Origin: Candidatus Obscuribacterales bacterium
GTDB taxonomy: Bacteria > Cyanobacteriota > Vampirovibrionia > Obscuribacterales > Obscuribacteraceae
DNA: 49,684 nucleotides
Assembly: GCA_021732565.1 (NCBI GenBank)
Contig: JAKFUT010000147.1
Coordinates: 1 to 49,684, forward strand
Direction: 5' to 3'
The first letter of the stretch is position 1. Each line of letters opens with the position of its first letter. The position numbers and the translations under genes were made by a program. The notes beneath the pieces are model-generated. The model ran no database searches. It was given only the letters and a program-made list of their open reading frames with translations, and had not been told where the DNA came from. Positions 1 through 9,007 of the stretch are shown in pieces.

Positions 1-428
1 CTGCGATAAAATCGATGCCAACGAACTTCAAAAAGATCTGCGAAATCGGAACGCAATGCAATTTCCAAATTGAATCGCACCCGCTCTCGCGAATAATTAG
101 TTACCTCCAACTCCTCCTGAATGCCTTGTGCCACGGAACGCGTAATGGTTAAGGCAAGAGTCTCAGCGGGAATCTCGCCCCGCTCGGTAAGCAAGGCCTG
201 ATTCAACAGGCAAATTCGGGCCGCTGAGTAAGTAATAACACTGGACGAGAGACGCAACCACTCCTTATCGTTTGAATAGATTTTGTAATAACTGAGGAAT
301 CGCGTGTCGTTGGAAAAGAGGCCGCCCTCACCGTGCTCGCCAATTTGTCCGTCAAGGTCCGTGACCATAAACGTGTTGCCCTGATTGATTGCAAGAAGAG
401 GGGGACCAACGCTCACTTTGAAAGGCAT
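1..428 (-). CDS. Glycogen debranching enzyme, N-terminal part (partial)
   Basis: The reading frame is open from an ATG at 428 leftward to the window edge, giving about 142 residues. It begins MPFKVSVGPPLL and then shows the pattern of the GDE N-terminal 'bis' domain of amylo-alpha-1,6-glucosidase-like proteins: a 'FMVTDLDGQI' stretch, 'GLFSNDTRFLSYY' and a following beta-rich segment with 'TNYSRERVRF'. Known family members hydrolyse alpha-1,6 branches in glycogen or related glucans; the catalytic glucosidase domain would lie outside the window. An AGGAG lies 12 nt before the ATG, and the frame upstream meets a TAG, so this start is well constrained. It is divergent from the acyltransferase gene at 656. 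Family assignment rests on pattern recognition only. Confidence 0.75.
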   Translation of the reverse strand, partial: MPFKVSVGPPLLAINQGNTFMVTDLDGQIGEHGEGGLFSNDTRFLSYYKIYSNDKEWLRLSSSVITYSAARICLLNQALLTERGEIPAETLALTITRSVAQGIQEELEVTNYSRERVRFNLEIALRSDFADLFEVRWHRFYR

Positions 429-655
429 GGCTTTGAAGATCTCCTACTCGACCAGTAATCGTAATTGCACATAGCACACCTTAGAGATTATCCGGAAAGA
501 GTCTATTTGAAAAGCTCCAGCAGCCACATTCCTCAAAAACTTTCGCCAGACTGGTTATCATGAAGCCTCGGGCGGTTTCTTGAGGCTGGAGCGATAGTTT
601 TGAAAGGAACAGCGGACTGTTTGTCTGCGTCTGAGGATTCGTCGAGGAAAATGAT

Positions 656-1882
656 ATGAGCAATAATTTCATACCGCCAAATCCAAGCTCCATCGCGATT
701 AAGCTCACAAAGCTGATCCTTCCGCTGATACTCAGTAAAGAAAGGCTTGATGTGCGAGCCACGGCAAATTGCGTTACCACCATAAGAGAACTCCGCGGTG
801 TACACACGGTCCTATTACTAAATCACTCAGACCGTTTTGATCCCGTCGTGGCATTTGCCTTGTCGAAATTCAGCGGAGAGGAGTTCCTTTATCTGGCGGC
901 CCGTGAGATATTCACCGGCTTTCAAGGGTGGTGCATGCAGCGTTGCGGCGCCTATTCGGTAATGAGAGGCGACCCGGAAGATCTGGAGTCTAAGGAAGCA
1001 ACTATCTCAGTCATCACCAGGGGCGACCGCAATTTGATCATGTTTCCTGAAGGAGACGTAACTGGACGAGATGATGAAATTTTGCCGCTGAAAGAAGATG
1101 GCATACTCAATATGTTCGAGGCCCAAAGACGCATCGTAAATCAGAATAAACCAGTTCGTCTCTTGCCTGTCGCGGTTTACTATGAAGTTCAAGACGACGC
1201 AATTCAGCCTTTAATGGATGCTGTAAGCCGCCTTGAGTTGCGCCTTGGTCTTACGCGACTCAGCTTTTCGCTCGAGCGCAGACTAATGCGAGTTGTCGCC
1301 GCTTTTCTGGAACAAATCGAAGAGCACTATGGACTCAACAGTGGCAGAGAGTTCCCTCCCGACTACCGATTGCTCAAAGTAAGTCAACAAGTAGTCGGCA
1401 CAGTAGCGCAGTACAACGGCATTAATCTTGACCCGGACGAACAATCGGAGCGAGCACTCCTGTACAGCGTTCGCGGGCAAATTGAACGAATACTAACCGG
1501 CAACAAATGCGAAGAAGGAGAATTCGGCACCGATCTTTCCTGCCAGTCAGTGACCCGGGCCGGAGAATCGGTGCGCGATCTTGATCGAATGCAGCAACTG
1601 CTTATTCTAGCCAGCACTGTGCAGCAGAATTTCACTCTGGAGTCGGCCTGGCGAATAATTGACAGGCTGGAATACTTGATCATCGGCAGGACCCATCCTA
1701 AGGGGCATCGCACCGCATGGCTGGAATCGGCACAGCCGGTAGATCTTCTCGATATGTGGCCGTTCTTCCTAAGGGATCAATCCAGAGCTGTCAGTATGGT
1801 GGACCGCCGCGTCCGCACTGCGCTGAACGACACTCTCCATCAATTGAGAGAGAAACGTCAGCTATCATTTATTGCACACTGA
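656..1882 (+). CDS. PlsC-type (lysophospholipid) acyltransferase family protein
   Basis: A 408-residue protein with the glycerolphosphate acyltransferase signature: motif I NHSDRFD (H57 to D62, the Hx4D catalytic pair) and motif III FPEGDVTGR near residues 130-138. Such enzymes transfer a fatty acyl group to a lysophospholipid or glycerol phosphate at the membrane. The catalytic domain fills about the first 220 residues. The remaining 190 residues form a hydrophilic, probably helical extension not found in typical 1-acylglycerol-3-phosphate acyltransferases of about 240 residues, and I do not recognise it. The start is supported by GAGGAAA upstream of the ATG. The substrate cannot be told from sequence. 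Confidence 0.85.
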   Translation: MSNNFIPPNPSSIAIKLTKLILPLILSKERLDVRATANCVTTIRELRGVHTVLLLNHSDRFDPVVAFALSKFSGEEFLYLAAREIFTGFQGWCMQRCGAYSVMRGDPEDLESKEATISVITRGDRNLIMFPEGDVTGRDDEILPLKEDGILNMFEAQRRIVNQNKPVRLLPVAVYYEVQDDAIQPLMDAVSRLELRLGLTRLSFSLERRLMRVVAAFLEQIEEHYGLNSGREFPPDYRLLKVSQQVVGTVAQYNGINLDPDEQSERALLYSVRGQIERILTGNKCEEGEFGTDLSCQSVTRAGESVRDLDRMQQLLILASTVQQNFTLESAWRIIDRLEYLIIGRTHPKGHRTAWLESAQPVDLLDMWPFFLRDQSRAVSMVDRRVRTALNDTLHQLREKRQLSFIAH

Positions 1883-2162
1883 GTTCCAGCTTACCTACCT
1901 GGTTTATGTGTCGCCTGAGCGCCAGCTCTTCACAAAAGAATGCCAGGCTACTCAACAGCTCAAAAACAATTGGACAGGGCAGATCCACACCGCCGCCCGG
2001 ATCGCTCACATGTCGACAGACCATGGGACCATCAACTAATTCAGTGTCGGCGACGCCAAAAAGGCGGTAGCGTGCGGTTACTCTAAACTGAGACTGGATC
2101 TGTTTTGGGAGACACCGTTGTTGAAGGCTGATGATGATAACGAGTGAATACGGGTCGCACAT
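1869..2162 (-). CDS. Small hypothetical protein (uncertain)
   Basis: An open frame of 97 residues that converges on the acyltransferase gene and overlaps its last 14 bases. The C-terminal two thirds read like a real protein, with 'LVDGPMVCRHVSDPGGGVD' and then a Cys and Leu-rich helix ending in 'FFCEELALRR'. No family is recognised. The ATG at 2162 has GGAAAG directly against it, too close for a good ribosome site, so the true start may be further inside. It is the only plausible gene in the 487-bp gap between 1882 and 2370. Confidence 0.35.
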   Translation of the reverse strand: MCDPYSLVIIISLQQRCLPKQIQSQFRVTARYRLFGVADTELVDGPMVCRHVSDPGGGVDLPCPIVFELLSSLAFFCEELALRRHINQVGKLELSVQ

Positions 2163-2172
2163 CTTTCCGGGG

Positions 2173-2194
2173 AAATTGCCTGCAGCAATTTTTT
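2173..2194 (+). terminator. Possible terminator hairpin with T-run
   Basis: AAATTGC (2173-2179) and GCAATTT (2185-2191) form a perfect 7-bp stem with a 5-nt loop, followed on the plus strand by further Ts. The stem is AT-rich and so weak. It would end plus-strand transcripts about 300 nt after the acyltransferase gene. Confidence 0.3.
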
Positions 2195-2369
2195 CTGCTC
2201 CTCCTTATTTGCCGTTATCAATTACCTGCAACTTCATTGGCAAGATTGGGCAAGCAAACAGGAGAGCCTGTCGCTAACGTCACCCGGTTGCCAAGTGAGC
2301 GGATACTTATGATCTATTTAAGAAGAACTGGCGTACAATCATGGCGTTCTCGACACCGGGGAGGCGACC

Positions 2370-3767
2370 ATGAACGCTACAGGCACTCGCTACTCTCCTC
2401 CCTGGATCTTCGCTATCACTAACATTCCCTACGGGGTGGCCGGTACTTATTCCGGCGTAGCGATGCCATTTATTCTGCACAAGCACGGTGTACCTCTTGA
2501 AACTATCGCAGCCATTGGCGCACTTTCGCTACTACCGGCAGCCTATCAGTTATTTTGGGCGCCAGTTCTCGATTTAGGAATAAGACGCCGGAGCTGGCTA
2601 ATCTTGTGCTCCTGCCTGGGCGCTATTTGTCTGGCAGGAACGCTGCTTGTGAAATTGCCAAATCAATTGTTCGAATATGAGGTTTTGATGGTTACAGGCC
2701 AGGCTCTCGTCGGGCTGGTGGCATCCTGCAACGGAGCATTGGTATCGACCACTGTAAATCCGTCTGCACGCGGGCGAGCCGCAGGTTGCGTCAACGCGGC
2801 CAATCTTGGCGCTGCCGCTCTTGGTGGCGGTGTGGTGTTGACACTTTTTAATTCCACATCACCGGAAATCGCAGCAATAGCTCTGGCCGCAATGATTATT
2901 CTGCCGTCCTTTGGCGCGCTCTACATTCACGAACCACCACCACTGAAAGAACCGCTCGTTCAACACATGGGAAAAATGGGCACCGAAGTATGGCGCGCTG
3001 TTCGTGCGCGACGGGGGTGGACAGGCTTGCTATTTTGCATTTCGCCCGTTGGCACGGTGGCTCTCACCAACCTGTTCTCAGGATTAGGCGGAGAATACCA
3101 TGTATCAGGCAATATGATCGAATGGATCAACGGGTACGGTGGTGGGTTTGTCACCGCATTTGGTGCACTTGCAAGTGGCTATCTGCTCGATAAATCGGAT
3201 AATCGCAAATTCTATCTCTTAGCCGGAGTGCTTTCCTTCGTCTGTTGCATGGTCCTTGCTTTTGCGCCGCACAACGCGATCACTTTTATAGTCGGAACAT
3301 TGTTTTACCTTCTCATAGCAGGATTAGCATATGCGTCGTTCTCGGCTGTGGTTTATGAGATCGTTGGCACCGCAGGCAGTACTGCCTCAACTCTGTATTC
3401 AGTCTTTCCGGCCGCGGGTAATCAGGCCATAGCCTATGTCTTATTCTTCGATGGAAAAGCTCACCACGCCTGGGGCACTCGCGGTTTATTCCTGTGTGAC
3501 GGTTTGCTCAACCTCGCTGGCGTAGCGGTGCTGCTTCTTTTACTGAAGGTGGTCTTTCCGGATAGAAAGAAACTCGTGGAACCGGCTCCGGAAATTGTCG
3601 TTCCTGTTTCCAGCGGAATCATTGATGTGTCCGTACCAGTAGGGGCGCCTTCGTACGAGCACGAGCTTCAGGAGACGGCAGAGATTGCAAGTTACCCGCC
3701 TTCAGTAAAAGCACCTGCGGGCCCGGTAACTGTAGCTGCCTATGCTGACGCCTCAGGACCAAACTGA
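2370..3767 (+). CDS. MFS transporter, AmpG/acetyl-CoA-transporter-like
   Basis: A 465-residue integral membrane protein with about 12 hydrophobic segments in two halves. The N-terminal 'IPYGVAGTYSGVAMPFIL' and the overall layout resemble AmpG-like major facilitator proteins, which import muropeptides or similar solutes by proton symport. The charged loop after helix 2 ('LDLGIRRRSW') fits an MFS cytoplasmic loop. The last 65 residues are a hydrophilic, Pro/Ala-rich tail. The start has GGGGAGG at a good distance. It is followed after 40 bp by the phosphotriesterase-family gene on the same strand, so the two are probably co-transcribed and the transporter may supply that hydrolase. The cargo is unknown. 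Confidence 0.8.
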   Translation: MNATGTRYSPPWIFAITNIPYGVAGTYSGVAMPFILHKHGVPLETIAAIGALSLLPAAYQLFWAPVLDLGIRRRSWLILCSCLGAICLAGTLLVKLPNQLFEYEVLMVTGQALVGLVASCNGALVSTTVNPSARGRAAGCVNAANLGAAALGGGVVLTLFNSTSPEIAAIALAAMIILPSFGALYIHEPPPLKEPLVQHMGKMGTEVWRAVRARRGWTGLLFCISPVGTVALTNLFSGLGGEYHVSGNMIEWINGYGGGFVTAFGALASGYLLDKSDNRKFYLLAGVLSFVCCMVLAFAPHNAITFIVGTLFYLLIAGLAYASFSAVVYEIVGTAGSTASTLYSVFPAAGNQAIAYVLFFDGKAHHAWGTRGLFLCDGLLNLAGVAVLLLLLKVVFPDRKKLVEPAPEIVVPVSSGIIDVSVPVGAPSYEHELQETAEIASYPPSVKAPAGPVTVAAYADASGPN

Positions 3768-3807
3768 AATTTCAGTTGTTCATCATTAAGGAGCGAAAAT
3801 CTGCACA

Positions 3808-4899
3808 ATGAACGAGACGTTACCGCCGGCTGAGGTTATGACGGTTCTGGGCCCGGTGCCGGCAGACCGTCTGGGCATAACCCTTCCCCACGAACATATT
3901 TTTCTCGATGTGTCATGCTGGTGGACGCGCCCGACAAGTAGCGACCGAGAGTTTCTAATTGATGCACGAGTTTGCGATATCGACAGAGATTTGCTACTGG
4001 CAGATCCATACCACAACCGCGACAATCTAGTCCTGAATGACGAGGATATTGCCATATCCGAACTTGAACTTTTCAAACAGGCTGGCGGGCGAACAATAAT
4101 TGATTTAACTACCCGCACGATTGGTCCTTATCCCGACAAACTGCGAAAAATCGCTGAACGAACCGGGCTCAACATTATCGCCTCAACGGGTTTCTACGTG
4201 AGACGATCACATTCTGCGGCGGTAGCCGAGGCAACTTACGAGGAACTGGCCGATCAGATGATCAAAGAGTTGAATAAGGGTATCGAGGACACTTCTATTC
4301 GCGCGGGAATCATCGGCGAAATTGGAACGAGCTCACCGATACACCCGGATGAAGCAAAGGTACTGCGAGCTGCTGCCATGGCGCACGAAGCAACTGGTGC
4401 TGCAATCAATGTGCACATGACAATTTTCGCAAGAGAAGGTCATAACGTGCTAGACATTCTGGAAAATTGTGGGGTCGACCCGGGGTTCGTGGCACTCAGC
4501 CATTTGGACGAACTTCAAGACTCCGGCTACCATTCAAGTCTGGCTAAACGCGGTTGCTTCATAGAATTCGACTGTTTCGGATCGCAGTGCGCATTTGAGG
4601 AAGATCATTCGCCCGAACCTACCGATGCTGAACGAATTAGCTCGCTGATGAGGTTACTGGATCAGGGTTATGAGAAACAGATGCTGTTATCGCAAGACGT
4701 TTGTACCAAGATGCAACTCAGGCACTACGGCGGAAACGGGTACGATCATATATTGCGAACCATCGTGCCACAACTTTCACAACTCGGCGTTGGGCACAGT
4801 ACCTTACACGCGCTTCTAGCAGATAATCCGGCCCGATTGCTCGCGGGCAAAATGAAAGTACAATCGCTCAGTACTTCATCTCAGGCAGGTCGCATCTGA
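3808..4899 (+). CDS. Phosphotriesterase-family metal-dependent hydrolase
   Basis: A 363-residue TIM-barrel amidohydrolase of the phosphotriesterase (PTE/PHP) family. Visible metal ligands are H28 and H30 (PHEH), E171 (IGEIG, in place of the carboxylated Lys of true phosphotriesterases), H203 (NVHM), H232 (SHLDE) and D297 (SQDV). Glu at the bridging position is known from PHP and PTER-type relatives, so activity on organophosphates is unlikely to be the main role. Lactonase or other esterase/amidase activity is equally possible. No signal peptide is seen, so it should be cytoplasmic. An AGGAG lies 13 nt before the ATG. It follows the MFS gene closely, suggesting uptake and hydrolysis of one compound. 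Confidence 0.88.
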   Translation: MNETLPPAEVMTVLGPVPADRLGITLPHEHIFLDVSCWWTRPTSSDREFLIDARVCDIDRDLLLADPYHNRDNLVLNDEDIAISELELFKQAGGRTIIDLTTRTIGPYPDKLRKIAERTGLNIIASTGFYVRRSHSAAVAEATYEELADQMIKELNKGIEDTSIRAGIIGEIGTSSPIHPDEAKVLRAAAMAHEATGAAINVHMTIFAREGHNVLDILENCGVDPGFVALSHLDELQDSGYHSSLAKRGCFIEFDCFGSQCAFEEDHSPEPTDAERISSLMRLLDQGYEKQMLLSQDVCTKMQLRHYGGNGYDHILRTIVPQLSQLGVGHSTLHALLADNPARLLAGKMKVQSLSTSSQAGRI

Positions 4900-4927
4900 G
4901 ACCGACAGCGCCCGCAACGGCCGGCAA

Positions 4928-7840
4928 TTACTCCATCTTTTTCACTGTCTTCGCTTCGTCCTGGCACGCCTCAGCCTCTTCTCGATAAAATAACAATCCC
5001 TCGTATTTTGAGTATTTCGAAATCAGGTCCTTTAGTTTCGCCGACAAAACGGTATCACCGGTGAGGGCACCGAGAATTGCAGCACTTCTGGCGATACTAA
5101 TTTCTTCGATCTCACTTAGTGTCCAAAAGTTGAGATCCGGTTCAATTCGTTTCCATAACTTCCTTGCTTCCGCTAGCTTACCGCATCGCGCATTTGCTTC
5201 TGCCAAATCGGCCATCGCCAGCAAGTATGACGGGTCGCCCTTCCAACCATTGTCATCGTAAGTCTTTACAGCGTCCTGACCAAGCAAAAGAGCAATGTCA
5301 TAATTTCCTGCAAGTGCAGCATTCCTTGCAAGAAGTTCTTGAGCTCGTCCCTTAACCACCGGATCGGTACATTTCAAGATCGTGTTAAGAAGGTTCGAGC
5401 ATTGGTCGTACTGTTTACGCCTCAATAAAAGTTGCGCATGACGTACCTGCGCCAGTAGCGTGGTCCGTGAATCCGGTGCAAGATATAGGCAGTGAGTCTT
5501 GATCGCACGCGTTAGCGCCTTGTCGGATTCAGAAATCTTTCCCATCCGTTGGGAAATTTCCGCACGCAACATTTCCATACTGGCTATCAAGGTGCACTTG
5601 CCTTTGAAAAAGCTCTGGCAACTCCCGATCACATCAAGTGCTTCCTGATAGCGCTTATCGTCCATGAGTGTTTGCGCTAACTGGCCCACAGCTTGAAATA
5701 CTTCGGCAGAACTACGGTTGTTCTCTGTGGCAAACTTCAGCGCCGTCTTGTACTCACAGAGCACCTTTTGATAATCGCTCTCCCACTTGTAGATTTGCGC
5801 CAGCGCAAAGTGGCGGGTTTGCTGTTCATCTGGCGCTGTCATTCCGGCGAGCACAGATAGAGCCTCGCTTCTCTTATCGAGTCTATAAAGTGAGAGGGAG
5901 CGCCAATAACATAATTGTGAAAGAAGTGGATCGTTCACTCTTTGGTTTGTGTCAAGCAGTGGCAGGCAATCCGCCGCAAGACCAGCGCACTGGCTGTATT
6001 TATGCGCATTGTAGAGGCTCTGTACTATTATTAACAGCGAACTTGCAACCACGGCGCCCTGACTGGAAGCACGGCACTTCGCTATCTCCACCTCACCAAC
6101 TGGAACCGCCTGCAGCAATATATCAGCGTGCTCGGCCCATTGCCCCATATCACGAGAAACTGAAGACTGCTCAGTCAATATGATAAGTCCGGTGGGAGAG
6201 GCCATCATTGAACCAGCTCGGGCTTCTCGTGAGACCTTCGACAGCAGCTCTGCAGCAGCTTTCAAATCACCACGCATGTGAAGCAGTTGTGCCAACGATG
6301 CTTGTAACCGCAAAATATATGCTTTGTCAGTGAACAGAGATGCATCCAGTAAGTTCAGTTTTCTGACGCTTATCGCTGATGAATAATCGTTCAATGCCAT
6401 CGTCTTAACGATTAACACCTGTAATGCCCTGTCAAAATCTTTATCAAAGTACCACCGGCTTCCCTTGCCCGATAGCCTGGCCGTCTTGGCCGCATCTTCC
6501 ACCGCTTCCTGCAGCAAATTTTGCCAGCTCTTTTTGTATTCGGGAACGGTTCCAGGCTCACAGCTACTCAGTTCCCTGATGGCACGCATCAGTAGTTCTC
6601 GCTGACGACCCGTCTGTTTTCGCTCACCTTCTAATCGTGAGAGGCACAAGATCAATCGAATCCGGTTTGGATCCCCGGTCTTCAGCGCCGCACTCTGTGA
6701 TAGGAGGAACTGCGTTTGAGCGATGCCGTGACCTGATGAACCAAGCCAATCCGCATACTTCATGACCGCATCAATTGACTGACCATGCGCAATTGAGCGA
6801 AATGTATTCCCAAACCTGAGCAATGCATCATCGCTGTACAAGTAAAAGCATGCCAACCCTGCCGTGAGAACACCCACCAGCATTAAAATCAGGGGAAAGA
6901 TCGAACGAGCGGGTTGAGCACGGGTTGACTCGCCAGACTCAATTGCAACAATGTCAGGCAGATTCAGACTCGCACCCTTGCCCGCTCTCACAGCTTCAAG
7001 ATCGGCCCTGAACTCCATCGCCGACTGATAGCGATTCCCCGGATTCTTGCACATAGCCTTGGAGAGAACTTCTGACAAGCCAGCCGGAAACTGCACCGTT
7101 TGAATCTTTTCTGTTAACTTCAGTGGGTAATCGTGGACATGCTTGTAAATCATGCCAATGGGATCGTCTCCCACAAGCGGTGGTTCTCCTGTGAGGCCCT
7201 CATAAATGGCGCAACCAAGAGAATAGATATCGGATCGATGATCGGGTGGTTGTCCCTGACAAAGTTCAGGACTCAAATAGAAGATGCTTCCAACCAACGC
7301 GCCAGTTTGAGTTAGTTTTATTTGCTCAGTATGGGTTCTGCTGACAAAACCGGCCAATCCAAAGTCAATAATCTTGACCACGGTCTGGCCGCCCACAGAC
7401 TGTAGAAACAGGTTTTCAGGTTTGATATCGCGATGGGTAAAATTTGCCCGGTGAATTACGTCCAGACCGTCACATGCTTGAATTCCAACATCCAGGCAGA
7501 CTAAAGGGTCGACACGCAACCGTTCATCAATTAGTTTCTTGAAACTCTTGCCATCAAGCAATTCCATCGCGATGAAAGGATAGCTAGTCCGCCAGATTCC
7601 AAATTGATAACAGGTAACTAGATTTTTGTGCTTCAGCAACATCAGAATTTTGCTTTCACGCTCAAATCGCAAAAGGCTATTCTTGTCAGTTAGCAACTCC
7701 GGCAGCAAGAATTTGAGCGCTACATTTCGCACCAGATCTAATTGCTGTGCTTCATACACAGCACCCATTCCGCCTTCACCAATAGAGCGAATGATTCGAA
7801 AAGACTCATTTATTTCCGTATCAGGCGGAATATCTAGCAT
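4928..7840 (-). CDS. Ser/Thr protein kinase with membrane segment and TPR region
   Basis: 970 residues. A PknB-like kinase domain spans about residues 14-285: glycine loop GEGGMG (21-26), K43 in VALK, HRDIKPEN with the catalytic Asp at 138, and DFG at 159-161. All key residues are present, so it should be active. One membrane helix lies at about 314-335. The remaining 630 residues are helical repeats of TPR character ('YQEALDVIGSCQSFFKG' and similar), predicted to be outside the cytoplasm if the kinase faces in. It converges with the phosphotriesterase gene (28-bp gap). A TATAAT/ATTATA hexamer at 7893-7898 lies just upstream of the start and may serve as a -10 box, but no good -35 was found. 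Confidence 0.92.
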   Translation of the reverse strand: MLDIPPDTEINESFRIIRSIGEGGMGAVYEAQQLDLVRNVALKFLLPELLTDKNSLLRFERESKILMLLKHKNLVTCYQFGIWRTSYPFIAMELLDGKSFKKLIDERLRVDPLVCLDVGIQACDGLDVIHRANFTHRDIKPENLFLQSVGGQTVVKIIDFGLAGFVSRTHTEQIKLTQTGALVGSIFYLSPELCQGQPPDHRSDIYSLGCAIYEGLTGEPPLVGDDPIGMIYKHVHDYPLKLTEKIQTVQFPAGLSEVLSKAMCKNPGNRYQSAMEFRADLEAVRAGKGASLNLPDIVAIESGESTRAQPARSIFPLILMLVGVLTAGLACFYLYSDDALLRFGNTFRSIAHGQSIDAVMKYADWLGSSGHGIAQTQFLLSQSAALKTGDPNRIRLILCLSRLEGERKQTGRQRELLMRAIRELSSCEPGTVPEYKKSWQNLLQEAVEDAAKTARLSGKGSRWYFDKDFDRALQVLIVKTMALNDYSSAISVRKLNLLDASLFTDKAYILRLQASLAQLLHMRGDLKAAAELLSKVSREARAGSMMASPTGLIILTEQSSVSRDMGQWAEHADILLQAVPVGEVEIAKCRASSQGAVVASSLLIIVQSLYNAHKYSQCAGLAADCLPLLDTNQRVNDPLLSQLCYWRSLSLYRLDKRSEALSVLAGMTAPDEQQTRHFALAQIYKWESDYQKVLCEYKTALKFATENNRSSAEVFQAVGQLAQTLMDDKRYQEALDVIGSCQSFFKGKCTLIASMEMLRAEISQRMGKISESDKALTRAIKTHCLYLAPDSRTTLLAQVRHAQLLLRRKQYDQCSNLLNTILKCTDPVVKGRAQELLARNAALAGNYDIALLLGQDAVKTYDDNGWKGDPSYLLAMADLAEANARCGKLAEARKLWKRIEPDLNFWTLSEIEEISIARSAAILGALTGDTVLSAKLKDLISKYSKYEGLLFYREEAEACQDEAKTVKKME

Positions 7841-8104
7841 TTGGAAGTTAGTTTTCAGATGCTCTCTTGCCAGAGCGATTACTCGGGCAACCTATAATAG
7901 AGATACCCGAGCGGAGAACTCTCTACACCGGCATTTCACCTGAGCGAGAAGTCGCCACGGTGGCATGGACTACCAAGCGGAGAGTCACTTTAGCTTGTTG
8001 CAGCAGACGCAACCTTGTAGGGCCGGTGCGTACAAAAATCGTTCGAATTCAGCAACGGACCGCGTAAAACTTCATCGCCACCAAGCAGCATCTCTGCCTG
8101 AATC

Positions 8105-8881
8105 TTAGTGCTTTTCCGTGGACCCGGGCAAAGCGGGATCATTCGAGGTAGGCCCGGCAACGCTTTGCCTACGCTGAAGCGATGATGGAGCTACCTTTCC
8201 CGCCTGCGACATGTCGGTGGGGGCAGGATCCCGGTGTACTGAAGGATACGGCCTGGCCATCGCCTGAACCGCTTGTCGACCTGCTATTTGAGCATTTTTC
8301 TTCAATTGCAAGTCTGTGGCTCTGGATTCGGCCATGGCAAATTGTATCTTCGCTTCGACATACTTTTGTTGACCGTGCAGACACAACCCCAGGTAATAGT
8401 TTGATTGTCCTGAGGTGTCCTTCACTGATAAATTTCGAAACCGGGTGACAGCTTCGTCGACTCTGCCTGCACGAAAAGAGGCAAGAGCTGCATCCCACTC
8501 GGGGGAACTGGCCGGCGGCGGTTTTGGCGGAATCGACTCGGCTTTTTGGGCCGACGACGGCCCCGAGACTAACAGTAATGATAGAAAAGCAACTGAAGCA
8601 GCGTACCAGAGCTTCGCCTTTTCTTGCACAACTCGCAGTGCTGGCGGACATCTGTCAGTGACGATGGTGCCATCGGGTCTGCGGAACAGATTTACGCAAA
8701 CCCCGTCGCTATTACTTTCAAGGAACGCATTCACTTCGTTCTCTGTCATTGACGACAAATTGTGCACATTCAGATCGCAGACTTTGCAGTAGCGAACATT
8801 ATTATTCCCTTTCATGCTTGACCATGGAATAGGACAAGGCACGTCAATAGCGAAATCGTCAATTGTTCTGTTCTGCTCCAT
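8105..8881 (-). CDS. Cys-motif domain / membrane segment / TPR protein
   Basis: 258 residues. Residues 14-80 show a Cys-based module seen in many multi-domain bacterial proteins: CPIPWSSM (C16), YCKVC (C32, C35), VHNLSSMT, C62 and 'DGTIVTDRC' (C78). The spacing suggests a small metal-binding fold whose function is undescribed. A membrane helix follows at about 91-107, then one or two TPR units ('WDAALASFRAGRVDEAVTRF'), then a Pro/Ser-rich tail. The N-terminus lacks a signal peptide, so the Cys module should face the cytoplasm and the TPR the periplasm. It is encoded on the same strand as the neighbouring kinase, about 260 bp upstream of it, but is probably a separate transcript. Confidence 0.8.
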   Translation of the reverse strand: MEQNRTIDDFAIDVPCPIPWSSMKGNNNVRYCKVCDLNVHNLSSMTENEVNAFLESNSDGVCVNLFRRPDGTIVTDRCPPALRVVQEKAKLWYAASVAFLSLLLVSGPSSAQKAESIPPKPPPASSPEWDAALASFRAGRVDEAVTRFRNLSVKDTSGQSNYYLGLCLHGQQKYVEAKIQFAMAESRATDLQLKKNAQIAGRQAVQAMARPYPSVHRDPAPTDMSQAGKVAPSSLQRRQSVAGPTSNDPALPGSTEKH

Positions 8882-9007
8882 GGCGCGCTCCTTGCAAACA
8901 ATGCCACTTTATTATGCCCGAAAACCGGATGGCTTATTGCAAGATTATGAGATGACCCGCATGTCACTTTGGAGGTAGTATTTATCATTGCGCACAGGAA
9001 GCTAGCC

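Noticed and set aside
1717..2070. 117-residue plus frame across the end of the acyltransferase gene
   Set aside because: It overlaps a clear gene in another frame, has low-quality composition and no ribosome site.
7867..7898. TTGCCA and TATAAT as a plus-strand promoter
   Set aside because: The spacer is 20 nt, too long for a normal promoter, and no plus-strand gene follows for 1.1 kb.
8415..8792. 125-residue plus frame opposite the Cys-motif gene
   Set aside because: It is the antisense shadow of the real minus-strand gene, whose Cys motifs are conserved.
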